This document shows, one piece after another, positions 10,125 to 18,936 of a stretch of 57,178 nt of DNA. This DNA is from an uncultured bacterium. GTDB lineage: Bacteria > Bacteroidota > Bacteroidia > Bacteroidales > Muribaculaceae. The DNA lies in NCBI GenBank assembly GCA_945612775.1, contig CALZAF010000004.1, positions 1 to 57,178 of the forward strand, given 5' to 3'. A program made the position numbers and the translations under genes. The notes beneath the pieces are model-generated. The model did no database searches. It was not told where the DNA came from and worked only from the letters and a program-made list of their open reading frames with translations. Position 1 is the stretch's first letter; every line of letters starts with the position of its first letter.

Positions 10125-10622
10125 TTAAGCTTCTTCGAGGGTCTTTTCTTCCTCGGTCGAAGTGCTGTCGTAGCTCACTATGTAACGAGCCAAGATGTAG
10201 TCGAGCGATATCTTCCCCGGACCTGCTATGCCGAAGAATACCAATATGCCGCATAATAGCATAGGCAGCATCATAGGCTGCATACCAAACACCTCGCCGG
10301 TTACCGAAGCATAGCCGTTCATCACCAAAGCCACTGCGCTCGCCATAATGATGATGAGCGGAATAATGGCTACGCGGGTCAACAGCCCAAGGATGATGAG
10401 TGTGGAGCATATCAATTCCACTACTATTATCACGCTCACCGTGGTGCCGCCATCCATGCCCCAAAGCCCCGAAAAGCGGCTTAGAGTATCGAAATTGGCT
10501 ATCTGATTGACGCCTAATTGCAGCAAAATCACGCCTATAAACAGGCGCAGAAACAATCGCGACAAATTGCTGTAAGTGTGCGTAGAGAGATACACAAATA
10601 CGCTTTTTGCAATCTTCATCAT
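10125..10622 (-). CDS. DoxX family membrane protein
   Basis: A 165-residue protein with about four transmembrane segments: FLRLFIGVILLQLGVNQI, VSVIIVVELICSTLIILGLL, AIIPLIIIMASAVALV and MMLPMLLCGILVFFGI. The opening LFLRLFIG and the second-helix glutamate fit the DoxX/SURF4-like family. Function in Bacteroidetes is poorly defined; some DoxX proteins act in oxidative stress or quinol oxidation. It follows the thioredoxin-fold gene by 75 bp. The C-terminus is acidic and Glu-rich. Start could be either of two consecutive Met codons. Confidence 0.75.
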   Translation of the reverse strand: MMKIAKSVFVYLSTHTYSNLSRLFLRLFIGVILLQLGVNQIANFDTLSRFSGLWGMDGGTTVSVIIVVELICSTLIILGLLTRVAIIPLIIIMASAVALVMNGYASVTGEVFGMQPMMLPMLLCGILVFFGIAGPGKISLDYILARYIVSYDSTSTEEEKTLEEA

Positions 10623-10697
10623 AACTCTATTACTTAGAATCTAATTTAATTTCTTAATCCGTAATTTTTAGTCGTCACCGTGATGGTGCGTAGGTCA

Positions 10698-11606
10698 TCA
10701 GTTGCCGAATGTGGCTTTTATCGACTCGATGTCCACATTCTTATTGATGATGTTCTTATCCTTGTCGAGGATAATGAAGCTTGGAGTGTAGCGCACGTCG
10801 TAGTCACCATCTACCGACAGTTCTGGGCATGCACCCACGAGCCAATTCTGGGCATAGCCGCTGGCATTGGCTGCCCACTCCTTGCTATACTTTTCGGGCG
10901 ATATGCACAGCAGCTTCACCTTGCCTCCTTCGAGAATCGTATTGATGGCTACATCGGTGCTCAGACGCACGCGTTGGAACGACTGGTCGGCATTGCCATC
11001 GAGCGTGATAAACACCATCAGCATATCGGCCTCGATGTCGCCAAACGCTACTTTCTTGCCTTCGGCATCGGTATAAGTCACACCAGCAAGCGATCCGCCC
11101 AGCTGGGTGCGATTGATGCGCTCCATCTGCTTGGCATAGTGCTTGCGCACCTCTTGCTTGAGTGCCTTGTTGCTGGTCACCGCCTTCAGAAACTCGGTGT
11201 AGATGTCGTCGCTCCAATATTCTGCACCCACATGATAGAGTCCCATCTCGGCAAGCATGGCTATCTTTTCAAAGTTGGCTTTGTTCGACTGCGCCTTAAA
11301 CAGGAAATCTCGCACCGACGAGATTGCCACTGTGCGGTGACAGTAACGAAGAAATCCGAGATAATCGCGGAATGCGCCATCGAATGCCGCAAGGTCGGCA
11401 TCGGATATGGGTTTCGACAAATCGTAGTTGTCCCAAAACTTATTTACTATGTAATTCACGCGATTTTCAAAACTTTGTATGGTGTCAGGAGCCACCGGAT
11501 AGGCAAATAGTGTCTTTGGGGCTTCAACGGTGTTTGCCTCCTGTGCGCTGGCACTTCCGCCAGGCATCCAGGCAAGGATAATTGCTAATAATAGTAATTT
11601 CTTCAT
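10698..11606 (-). CDS. secreted DUF5106-like protein with thioredoxin fold lacking CXXC
   Basis: A 302-residue exported protein with signal peptide (MKKLLLLAIILAWMPGG to SASA). The N-terminal helical part (about 35-165) resembles DUF5106. The C-terminal half reads as a TlpA/AhpC thioredoxin fold: the strand MLMVFITLDG, a later strand VKLLCISPE, then VRYTPSFIILDKDKNI, where TPSF holds the cis-proline. Where a thiol protein would have CXXC after the first strand there is GNADQSFQRV, so classic disulfide chemistry is not expected. It is the first gene of the minus-strand run ending at 3770. Family name moderately sure; biochemical role unknown. Confidence 0.7.
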   Translation of the reverse strand: MKKLLLLAIILAWMPGGSASAQEANTVEAPKTLFAYPVAPDTIQSFENRVNYIVNKFWDNYDLSKPISDADLAAFDGAFRDYLGFLRYCHRTVAISSVRDFLFKAQSNKANFEKIAMLAEMGLYHVGAEYWSDDIYTEFLKAVTSNKALKQEVRKHYAKQMERINRTQLGGSLAGVTYTDAEGKKVAFGDIEADMLMVFITLDGNADQSFQRVRLSTDVAINTILEGGKVKLLCISPEKYSKEWAANASGYAQNWLVGACPELSVDGDYDVRYTPSFIILDKDKNIINKNVDIESIKATFGN

Positions 11607-11666
11607 TATCGATTTTCTGTTTGTTTACAATTTAACAAGTAAAATTACTGCATAATATCCACTGCA

Positions 11667-11701
11667 CAAAATTATAGCTCAAAAATCGGCATTTATTCAA
11701 T
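11667..11701 (-). promoter_or_regulatory. possible promoter of the DUF5106-to-TPR operon
   Basis: On the minus strand TAATTTTG (11674-11667) matches TAnnTTTG, with ATTG (11701-11698) 23 bp upstream as a weak -33. Predicted leader is about 55 nt. The spacing is longer than ideal. Confidence 0.35.
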
Positions 11702-11748
11702 TTTTTTCACAAAAATGAGGCTTTTACTGTCCAATTTCTACGCCGAAA

Positions 11749-11784
11749 GCGCCGCCTTCACCGCCTTTGCGATGAAGGTGACGC
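11749..11784 (-). terminator. probable terminator after murQ
   Basis: On the minus strand a 12-position stem (arms 11784-11773 and 11760-11749, one mismatch and one G-U pair) forms 40 bp after the murQ stop, followed by only a short UUU. This is the likely 3' end of the MurNAc cluster, but the U-tract is weak. Confidence 0.45.
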
Positions 11785-11824
11785 TTCGTCGTTATTCAAT
11801 TGGGGTTATCCCCTATCTTGATAG

Positions 11825-12649
11825 TTACTCTCCGTTCTGTCCGCGGTATGCATCCACAGCGGCTTTCACCTGACCGTGCAGCAAGAGCAGGCGTTTTGCC
11901 TCATCGTAAGGCAAACCGAGCTCTTCCACCACCATGCGAGTGCCGCGGTCCACGAGTTTTGCGTTCGATAGCTGCATGTTCACCATCTTGTTGCCTTTCA
12001 CGCGACCCATCTGTATCATCACCGAGGTAGTGATCATGTTGCAGATGAGCTTTTGACCTGTGCCGCTCTTCATGCGCGAACTGCCCGTAACATATTCAGG
12101 ACCCACCACCATCACTATGCCTATCTCAGCCACTTCGGTGATTGGGGCGTCGGGATTGCTGCAGATGCCTGCTGTGAGACATCCAAATTGGCGAGCCGCC
12201 TTGAGTGCGCCAAGCACATAGGGTGTAGTGCCCGAGGCTGCAATGCCTATCACGGTGTCGTTGGGCGTGATGTTAAATGCTTCGAGGTCCTTCCAGCCCT
12301 GTTCGGTGTCGTCTTCGGCATTTTCCACCGGGTTGCGCAGCGCTGTGTCGCCACCGGCTATGATACCTATCACCCACGATGGGTCCATACCGAATGTTGG
12401 AGGAATCTCCGATGCGTCGAGCACGCCGAGACGGCCCGAGGTGCCAGCGCCCATATAGAAGATTCTACCGCCGCGCTTCATTCGTTCCACTATGCCATCC
12501 ACCAGTTTCTCGATTTGTGGAATAGCTGCACCCACCGCATCAGCCACCTTGTGGTCCTCACGATTGATGTCGGTGAGGATTTCAAGGGTCGATTTTTTCT
12601 CAAGGTCGTTATAGAGCGAAGATTGTTCGCTGATTTTCACAAATGCCAT
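11825..12649 (-). CDS. murQ: N-acetylmuramic acid 6-phosphate etherase
   Basis: MurQ cleaves the D-lactyl ether of MurNAc-6-phosphate, giving GlcNAc-6-phosphate and D-lactate, in the cytoplasm. The 274-residue protein has the family's SIS-domain signature: LTDINREDHKVADAV, then FYMGAGTSGRLGVLDASEIP, GIAASGTTPYVLGAL, and TGSSRMKSGTGQKLICNMIT. Length is slightly short of the usual 295-300, but all core motifs are present. It lies 73 bp after the MurK-like kinase, which would supply its substrate, and is the last gene of the cluster. Confidence 0.95.
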   Translation of the reverse strand: MAFVKISEQSSLYNDLEKKSTLEILTDINREDHKVADAVGAAIPQIEKLVDGIVERMKRGGRIFYMGAGTSGRLGVLDASEIPPTFGMDPSWVIGIIAGGDTALRNPVENAEDDTEQGWKDLEAFNITPNDTVIGIAASGTTPYVLGALKAARQFGCLTAGICSNPDAPITEVAEIGIVMVVGPEYVTGSSRMKSGTGQKLICNMITTSVMIQMGRVKGNKMVNMQLSNAKLVDRGTRMVVEELGLPYDEAKRLLLLHGQVKAAVDAYRGQNGE

Positions 12650-12722
12650 TTTCTTTAAATCTGTAAAAAAAGTAATAAGTATTCTAATCTAATGATTCTT
12701 TTGCCGTTCTTTATGCTGCTAC

Positions 12723-13565
12723 TTATTTTGAGTGATACTTCACAAGGCCTTGCATAGGGCTCTTGATGATAGTGCCAATCTTGATATACAATGCCGAAGC
12801 AGCTTCTTCAAGCACGTTGCGGTAGTGTAGCGCTACCGAACCCACGAAGTTAACCGGCAATTCCTTATAGTTGGCATAATTCTCCACGTTGCGCACGAAG
12901 AATGCCTTGAATTCGTTAAGCACCAAGCGATGGATAGCTGGTTCCTCGATATTCTTGCTCAAGAATGGCGACAACGATGCCAAGAAGCGGTTGCCACCCG
13001 GTTCGCGATACACCTTCTGAATGATGGCGCCGCGGTCGAGGTTGTAGGTCTTATAGAATTCTTCTTCGAGGTGTGCTGGCAACTGGCGCTTGAGCACATC
13101 GCCCACGAGGCGCTTGCCCAATACGGCACCACTACCCTCATCACCGAGGATATATCCCAATGGCGACACATTATCTACTATCTTCTCGCCATCGTAATAG
13201 CACGAGTTAGATCCAGTGCCGAGAATGCAAGCAATGCCCGGCTTGTCGCCGCACAGGGCGCGTGCTGCTGCAAGTAGGTCGGTATTGATTTCCACTTTGC
13301 CTGCCTTCGGCATATTACGGCGTATAGCTCGCTCCACTGCGCCATTAATTTCGGCATTGATGCAGCCTGCACCATAATAATAAACCTCTGTAACATCGTC
13401 GGCCGAGATGTGTGGCATTAGCTCTTTGGCTATTATCTCTGCCATCTGGTCTTCACTAAGCAACAATGCGTTCATTCCCTGAGTGAACACTTGCGCCACT
13501 CTTTCACTTCCGTTTAGCAGCACCCAGTCGGTCTTGGTACTGCCACAATCTGCAATTAAAATCAT
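12723..13565 (-). CDS. murK: BadF/BcrA-type sugar kinase, probable MurNAc kinase MurK
   Basis: A 280-residue ASKHA-fold kinase. MILIADCGSTKTDW at the N-terminus is the phosphate-1 motif, CILGTGSNSC and ILGDEGSGAVLG are the second phosphate and adenosine regions, and FVGSVA the last. I chose the ATG at 13565 because it opens directly on the DCGSTKT motif and overlaps the MurT stop as ATGA; a longer reading adds 57 unrelated residues lying inside murT. Family members phosphorylate GlcNAc, glucosamine or MurNAc. Position between a MurT-like permease and MurQ, as in Tannerella forsythia murTKQ, points to MurNAc 6-phosphorylation. A diverged paralogue lies at 30695-31543. Confidence 0.8.
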   Translation of the reverse strand: MILIADCGSTKTDWVLLNGSERVAQVFTQGMNALLLSEDQMAEIIAKELMPHISADDVTEVYYYGAGCINAEINGAVERAIRRNMPKAGKVEINTDLLAAARALCGDKPGIACILGTGSNSCYYDGEKIVDNVSPLGYILGDEGSGAVLGKRLVGDVLKRQLPAHLEEEFYKTYNLDRGAIIQKVYREPGGNRFLASLSPFLSKNIEEPAIHRLVLNEFKAFFVRNVENYANYKELPVNFVGSVALHYRNVLEEAASALYIKIGTIIKSPMQGLVKYHSK

Positions 13566-14782
13566 ATCTTTATATAAATTTTCTTTTTGTATAATACATA
13601 TCCGATGCACCATACGATGCAAACTGTGGTTATGGCATACAGCAACGATGCCATATCCACCCAACTCTCTCCTACAAGCCCCATCCACAAGTTTTTGTAG
13701 ATAAGGTTGTGAATCGAAACACTCTCTCCGAACCATGGCAACTTGATGGTACCAAACAAGGTGCTCACCACACTGCCCATAAGATACATAAACAGCGGAT
13801 TGACGCCGAACGATTCGAAGAACTTACACCAGCGATGATACCCCTTGATGTCGATTACCCATATCAAGATGCCGAGCAGTGATGCCGCCATGCCGCAGGT
13901 CATCAGCGTATAGGTGGGCGACCATAGGTTCTTATTCAGTGGCATTGCGTAGCTTAGCAGCCATGCCACCATCATCATTATCACACCTGCCAAGAGCAAA
14001 TTACGTACACGCTCATAATTGTCCTTAACGGTGCTTATCATTTTACCAAACAGTAGTCCTATCAGCACATGGGCTATAGCTGGGATGGTGCTGCAGAGGC
14101 CTTCGGGGTCGAATGCCGGACGAAGCACTTCTTGCAAGCCATATCCTTGCGTAAGCGTAAGGTCTTGCGCTACCACCGACCAGTTGCCTGCATGATACAT
14201 GTGCTGGGGTGTGAGTATCGCATTATCAATGCGATAGATTATATTGTCGAGCGACACTTCATAGCCGTGACCCAATAGCAGTATCAGCGAATACACCACA
14301 AGCAGCGCTGCCGCTATCCATGGTATGCGCCTTATGCTCACTGTGCTGGCTATGATGGCTGTGGCGAAGTAGCAGATACCCAAGCGCTGAAGCACGCCGA
14401 GTATGCGCAGGCTCTCGAGGTTGTTGACGGCTTCGGCTATGCTGCCGCCTCCCGACAGGGTGTAGCAGAAGTGGCTAAACCACTGTATAGCCCATCCTAT
14501 CAAGAACAGCACTATAGAGCGTCGCAATATCTTGATAAACGATTTAGTGGTGAGGCGGAAATCAAATTTCTTGAGCGAAAAATATGTTGCCGCACCCATA
14601 ATGAACATGAAAAATGGGAACACGAGGTCGGTTGGAGTCAATCCATCCCACTCTGCATGGCGAAGCGGTGCATAGATGTGCCCCCACGAACCTGGGTTGT
14701 TCACCAATATCATACCGGCTATAGTGATGCCGCGTATGATGTCGAGCGATAGTAGTCGGCTGCTTTTTACGGTTTCTCCCAT
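13562..14782 (-). CDS. murT: DUF5009/COG4299 polytopic membrane protein, probable MurNAc transporter MurT
   Basis: A 406-residue inner-membrane protein with about ten hydrophobic segments. SRLLSLDIIRGITIAGMILV and VFPFFMFIMGAATYFSLKK match the COG4299 family related to heparan-alpha-glucosaminide acetyltransferase. The T. forsythia MurNAc transporter, as I recall, belongs to this family and sits in murTKQ, so transport of MurNAc is the best inference; an acetyltransferase role remains possible. I start at the ATG at 14782, 13 bp after the dehydrogenase stop; the next upstream ATG overlaps that gene by about 30 nt. The stop overlaps the murK start by 4 nt. Confidence 0.72.
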   Translation of the reverse strand: MGETVKSSRLLSLDIIRGITIAGMILVNNPGSWGHIYAPLRHAEWDGLTPTDLVFPFFMFIMGAATYFSLKKFDFRLTTKSFIKILRRSIVLFLIGWAIQWFSHFCYTLSGGGSIAEAVNNLESLRILGVLQRLGICYFATAIIASTVSIRRIPWIAAALLVVYSLILLLGHGYEVSLDNIIYRIDNAILTPQHMYHAGNWSVVAQDLTLTQGYGLQEVLRPAFDPEGLCSTIPAIAHVLIGLLFGKMISTVKDNYERVRNLLLAGVIMMMVAWLLSYAMPLNKNLWSPTYTLMTCGMAASLLGILIWVIDIKGYHRWCKFFESFGVNPLFMYLMGSVVSTLFGTIKLPWFGESVSIHNLIYKNLWMGLVGESWVDMASLLYAITTVCIVWCIGYVLYKKKIYIKI

Positions 14783-14795
14783 AATTTTTGTCGAT

Positions 14796-17588
14796 TTATT
14801 TTTTTTTAGGTGTTGTACATTCATCAATCAAATACACAAGCGACTGATAAGGTATGCCGGAATTGGTGGTAAGACCTATCTCGCAAGTGCGACTATTAGA
14901 GAATCCGCGCTTTATGCCGCCGCGCTCTATCTGCGGACGCAGTTTGCGAAGCCCGTATTCATTGAGTTCTGGCGTAAAGAAGCCCTTATCGCCGGCAAAA
15001 CCGCAGCATCCCACTTCCTCAGGCACAAGCACTTGGCTCGAGCAGCGCTCGGCGAGTGCCAAAAGTTTGCCTGCTATGCCCATACGGCGGGTAGAGCATG
15101 TGAGGTGTATGGCTATTGGTTCATCGGTACGCTTAAAGTCGAGGCTATCTGCCACATAATCATGGATAAACTCCATCAATTCGAGCGGATGCACGCGCTT
15201 CATGTTCTCACGCATGCGGTGCAAACATGGACTTTGGTCGCACACCACTGGATATTTGCCGCCTTCCGACGCCTTGAGCAGCGCTTCTTCGAGCTGAAGG
15301 GTCTTTTTGTCGGCTATATCCATCATTCCCTTGCTTTCCCATATAGTGCCGCAGCACAGATTATGCATATTTTCGGGGAAAATCACTTCCCAACCCGATT
15401 TTTGCAAGAATGCCACTACCACATCCACCAAATCGGCTTTTTTGCCGCCTGCTTTGCTGTAGCCCATGGTCTGATTCAAGCAACTTGGGAAATAAACCAC
15501 CTTTTTGTCGCTCGGACTAACATAAATGTCGCGGCTATAGTGTGCCGTAGGCAGCGATGGAGTCCACAATGGCACACCCACCTTGTGCAGAGCATTGCCC
15601 ACCGAGCGCACCACCTTGTCGCCAAGTATGCTCTGTGCCACTCCGGCTGCTGTGAGCACTGGTTTGAGCGCTGCAAAGGTTGCTCCCAGATTGTCAGCCA
15701 CAAATTCGCCCACCTTGTAGCCCAATCCGCCCTTCGGCAAGGCTTCGGCGCGCAAATCGTGTATCATTTCGCCCACATTTATCTTCATAGGGCACGATGT
15801 GCTGCACATGCCATCGCCGGCGCAGGTCTCGTTGCCGTAATATTTAAATTGCTCTTCTAGTCGGCTCAGGCGCTGTGGGTCTTCGCCGGTGGCGCGTAGG
15901 CGCGACATCTCGCGCTGCACCACTATGCGCTGACGCGACGAGAGGGTGAAACCGCAACTCATGCAGTTCACTTCGCAGAATCCGCACTCTATGCACTTAT
16001 TCACATGGTCGTTGGTCAATGGCAGCGGTTTGAAGCCCTTGATGTAGCATTCGGGGTCGTCGTTGAAGATTACGCCCGGATTTAATATTCCGTCAGGGTC
16101 GAACAATGCCTTCACTTCACACATCAGCTGATAAGCTTTCTCGCCCCACTCGTGCTTCACAAATGGCGCCATATTGCGGCCAGTGCCGTGTTCTGCCTTG
16201 AGCGAACCGTCGTATTTATCCACCACCAGACGCTCTATCTCGAGCATCAGATTCTGATATTTCTTCACATCGGCATCGGTTTCAAACGATTGTGCGATGA
16301 TGAAGTGGTAATTTCCTTCGAGAGCATGCCCGTAGATGCAAGAATCGTCGTAACCGTGCTTGAGGAGCATCGCCTCAAGGTCTTGGGTGGCTTGGGTGAG
16401 GTCTTCGATATGGAATGCTATGTCCTCGATGATAACCGTAGTGCCGAGTTTGCGTGTTCCGCCCACCGATGGGAATATACCCGATCGGATAGCCCAATAC
16501 TTGGAGTATTCGGCAGGATTGTCGGTAAAGTTGGCTGGCACATATAGGTTGAATGGCGCTATGAGTGCCTTTATCTTCTCGATGTTGGCTTCGAGTTCTT
16601 CCTTGGTGTCGGCTTTTGTCTCGGTAAGCACCGCGGTGAGGCCTTCGCCTGTGGGGTCATCTACCGAAGAGAGCGATTTTTTGTCGAGAATCTCGGCGCT
16701 GAACACCGGTCCGGGCTTCATAGCCACCACAGCGTCGCAGGCCTCCTTCATGGTCGAGAAGTAGAGCATGGCGCTTGCCGAGTGCTTGTATAGGTGGCCT
16801 GTCTTCATGGTGAACTCGCTACCGAATGCCAATGTACCCTCCGAACCCACCAAAAGGTGAGCAATTATCTCAAATGGGTCGGTGTACATCACAAATGGGT
16901 AGATGTTGAGCCCGGTAACATTTTTTATCGAGTATTTGCGGCGAATGCGGTTGGCGAGTTCATCGTCTGCCATCACGCGGTCGCGTAGTTCTTCGATTTT
17001 CTTCAGAAAGTCAGGATGCGTCTTGGCAAATTCTTCGCGGCTGGCTGGGTCGCCAGTGTCGAGTATTGTGCCGTCGGCGAGTACGAGGCGGGCGCTTATC
17101 AACTCTCGGTCGCTATTGGCGTGCGTACCGCAGTTCATACCCGAGGCATTGTTCATCACTATGCCTCCCACCATTGCCGACTTCTTCGAGGCTGGGTCGG
17201 GGCTGAAAATCTTGCCGTATGGCGCCAAAATCTCATTCACGCGCTGACCCACAATGCCAGGTTGAAGCTTGATGCTTGAGCCATCGGCTGCCACCTCATA
17301 TTTTTCCCAATTCTTGCCTGCCACTATCAATATCGAGTCGGAGATGGCTTGACCCGACAGACTCGTACCTGCTGCGCGGAAGGTTACCGGAAGCTGCAGG
17401 TCGCTTGCATCGCGAAGCAGGTGCGACACCTCATCTTCGCTCGTGGAGCGAACCACTATCTGTGGCAAGCGGCGGTAGAACCCAGCATCTGTTCCCCATG
17501 CCAAGCAGTGCAAATCGTCGGTATATAGCCGCTCGGCTGGTATGTAGGTTGCTACCCTATCATAGTATTGTTTGTATTTAGCATCCAT
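14796..17588 (-). CDS. FAD-binding and Fe-S D-2-hydroxyacid dehydrogenase, probable D-lactate dehydrogenase
   Basis: A 930-residue fusion. The N-terminal half is a GlcD/VAO-type FAD domain (FRAAGTSLSGQAISDS; GGIVMNNASGMNCGTH; HALEGNYHFI; AEHGTGRNMAPFVKHEWG). Next come two cysteine clusters for 4Fe-4S centres, CIECGFCEVNC and CAGDGMCSTSCP, then a GlpC-like region with two CCG motifs (NLCCGTIWESKG and VGCCGFAGDKGF). The architecture resembles E. coli YdiJ and quinone-linked D-lactate dehydrogenases. D-lactate and D-2-hydroxyglutarate are both plausible substrates by family. Its place 13 bp before murT, in an operon ending in MurQ, which makes D-lactate, favours D-lactate oxidation with electrons passed to menaquinone. 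Confidence 0.82.
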   Translation of the reverse strand: MDAKYKQYYDRVATYIPAERLYTDDLHCLAWGTDAGFYRRLPQIVVRSTSEDEVSHLLRDASDLQLPVTFRAAGTSLSGQAISDSILIVAGKNWEKYEVAADGSSIKLQPGIVGQRVNEILAPYGKIFSPDPASKKSAMVGGIVMNNASGMNCGTHANSDRELISARLVLADGTILDTGDPASREEFAKTHPDFLKKIEELRDRVMADDELANRIRRKYSIKNVTGLNIYPFVMYTDPFEIIAHLLVGSEGTLAFGSEFTMKTGHLYKHSASAMLYFSTMKEACDAVVAMKPGPVFSAEILDKKSLSSVDDPTGEGLTAVLTETKADTKEELEANIEKIKALIAPFNLYVPANFTDNPAEYSKYWAIRSGIFPSVGGTRKLGTTVIIEDIAFHIEDLTQATQDLEAMLLKHGYDDSCIYGHALEGNYHFIIAQSFETDADVKKYQNLMLEIERLVVDKYDGSLKAEHGTGRNMAPFVKHEWGEKAYQLMCEVKALFDPDGILNPGVIFNDDPECYIKGFKPLPLTNDHVNKCIECGFCEVNCMSCGFTLSSRQRIVVQREMSRLRATGEDPQRLSRLEEQFKYYGNETCAGDGMCSTSCPMKINVGEMIHDLRAEALPKGGLGYKVGEFVADNLGATFAALKPVLTAAGVAQSILGDKVVRSVGNALHKVGVPLWTPSLPTAHYSRDIYVSPSDKKVVYFPSCLNQTMGYSKAGGKKADLVDVVVAFLQKSGWEVIFPENMHNLCCGTIWESKGMMDIADKKTLQLEEALLKASEGGKYPVVCDQSPCLHRMRENMKRVHPLELMEFIHDYVADSLDFKRTDEPIAIHLTCSTRRMGIAGKLLALAERCSSQVLVPEEVGCCGFAGDKGFFTPELNEYGLRKLRPQIERGGIKRGFSNSRTCEIGLTTNSGIPYQSLVYLIDECTTPKKK

Positions 17589-17619
17589 ATCTAAAAAATA
17601 AGCTTAAAGTTGGGATTCT

Positions 17620-17667
17620 TCGGCACATCGAGGCGGCGAAGCGCTCACCGCCTCAGCGATGTGCCGA
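17620..17667. other. strong stem-loop between namZ and the dehydrogenase gene
   Basis: Arms TCGGCACATCG (17620-17630) and CGATGTGCCGA (17657-17667) pair perfectly over 11 bp. AGGCGG/CCGCCT continues the stem after a 3-nt bulge, leaving an 11-nt loop. No U-tract follows on the minus strand, so it looks like an RNA processing or stability element, or a weak attenuator, rather than an intrinsic terminator. Confidence 0.6.
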
Positions 17668-17674
17668 TATATCG

Positions 17675-18904
17675 TTATCGGTATAGGTAATATCGGCTCG
17701 AGGCAAGGCGGAATGCGTCGGCATCCTTGTTCCAATAGTCGATAATATCTGCTACCTTATAGTTCTTCGACATCATCTTGCGTATCTTATCGGTACCGCA
17801 AACCTTGTCGAACATATTAAACCGTGCCTTAAATGCCTCGTCGAATGCCAAGTGGTCGGGGTACATGTCGGCAAGCACTTCGATTGCGTAGAATTGTATC
17901 AAAGTCAGGTCGCAATCTACTGCGTCGGTGATATACACTTGCACGCCTTGCACATTCTTGCCCTGACAAGCGCTATAGAATGGCTTAACATATATCGGGC
18001 GGAATATCACGCCTTTCAAGCCGAGTGCATTCATACGCTTGGTGAACGCCTGTGCATCAATCCATTCTTGACAGAAAAGTTGGAATGGAAGGGTGTAGCC
18101 GATGCCTATGTGCAAATATGGTGTCTCGCCAATGATGCCGGTAGCAGCGTAGTAGTAAGAGTGCGCTGCCTGTGGCACGTGAGGCGATGGCAATATCCAT
18201 GGCATGCCGGTTTGCTCGAATGTCATATATCTATGCCAGCCTTCCATTGGCACCACTGTCAGGTCGCACTTCACGCCTTTGGTAAGCAGACCCTCATTAT
18301 TGAGATACAGCGCAAGTTCGCCTGGAGTGAGTCCATAGAGGTAAGGTATAGGATATTTGCTCACAAATGAGAAGAATCCTTCTTCCACCAAGCATCCTTC
18401 CACCTTGTTGCCGCCAAGCGGATTGGGGCGGTCGAGCACCATAAACTGCTTGCCATTTTCGGCACAGGCTTCCATGCACACACCCATCGAACTGATAAAT
18501 GTGTATGATCGGCAACCGTTATCCTGGATGTCGTAGATTAGCACATCTATATCGTCGAGCATCTCCTTGGTGGGCTTATGGCTCTTGCCGTAGAGCGAAT
18601 ACACCTTCACACCAGTAGCTGGATCTACGCTGTTATCTACCTTGTCGCCGGCATGCACATCGCCGCGAACACCGTGTTCGGGTGCAAATAATGCCACAAG
18701 CTGCACGCCCTCGGCTTCAGCCAAGATATCGACGGTAGATTTAAGTTTGTTGTCAACGCCTGTAGGATTGGTAAGCAATCCCACACGCTTGCCTTTGAGT
18801 TGGGCAAAACCGCCGTCGCGAAGCACTTCGATGCCTGGCTTTACCGTAGCGCTCATCGCCATAGTTACTACCGCCAAGGCAAGTGTCAAAATATATTTCT
18901 TCAT
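17675..18904 (-). CDS. namZ: DUF1343 (GH171) exo-beta-N-acetylmuramidase, NamZ-like
   Basis: A 409-residue exported protein: MKKYILTLALAVVTMAMSA is a signal peptide, and I start at the ATG at 18904 because longer readings run through ampG. Family landmarks are GKRVGLLTNPTGVD, LFAPEHGVRGDVHAGDKV, VYSLYGKSHKPTKEML, VLIYDIQDNGCRSYTFISSM, VLDRPNPLGG and ILPSPHVPQAAHSYYYAATG. Characterised members (YbbC/NamZ of Bacillus subtilis and Tannerella) remove terminal MurNAc from peptide-free glycan. The MurT-MurK-MurQ genes downstream would use the released sugar. It starts 32 bp after ampG; the hairpin at 17620-17667 follows it. Confidence 0.85.
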   Translation of the reverse strand: MKKYILTLALAVVTMAMSATVKPGIEVLRDGGFAQLKGKRVGLLTNPTGVDNKLKSTVDILAEAEGVQLVALFAPEHGVRGDVHAGDKVDNSVDPATGVKVYSLYGKSHKPTKEMLDDIDVLIYDIQDNGCRSYTFISSMGVCMEACAENGKQFMVLDRPNPLGGNKVEGCLVEEGFFSFVSKYPIPYLYGLTPGELALYLNNEGLLTKGVKCDLTVVPMEGWHRYMTFEQTGMPWILPSPHVPQAAHSYYYAATGIIGETPYLHIGIGYTLPFQLFCQEWIDAQAFTKRMNALGLKGVIFRPIYVKPFYSACQGKNVQGVQVYITDAVDCDLTLIQFYAIEVLADMYPDHLAFDEAFKARFNMFDKVCGTDKIRKMMSKNYKVADIIDYWNKDADAFRLASSRYYLYR

Positions 18905-18936
18905 ATTATATCGCTTTTTGCTTATATCTGTTCTAA

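Noticed and set aside
13566-13736. 57-residue N-terminal extension of the MurK-like kinase
   Set aside because: It lies inside murT coding sequence and precedes a perfect family N-terminus at 13565.
14676-15860. 394-residue plus-strand frame opposite the dehydrogenase gene
   Set aside because: It is antisense to a clearly recognisable enzyme, and its His/Cys-rich translation is typical of a shadow frame.
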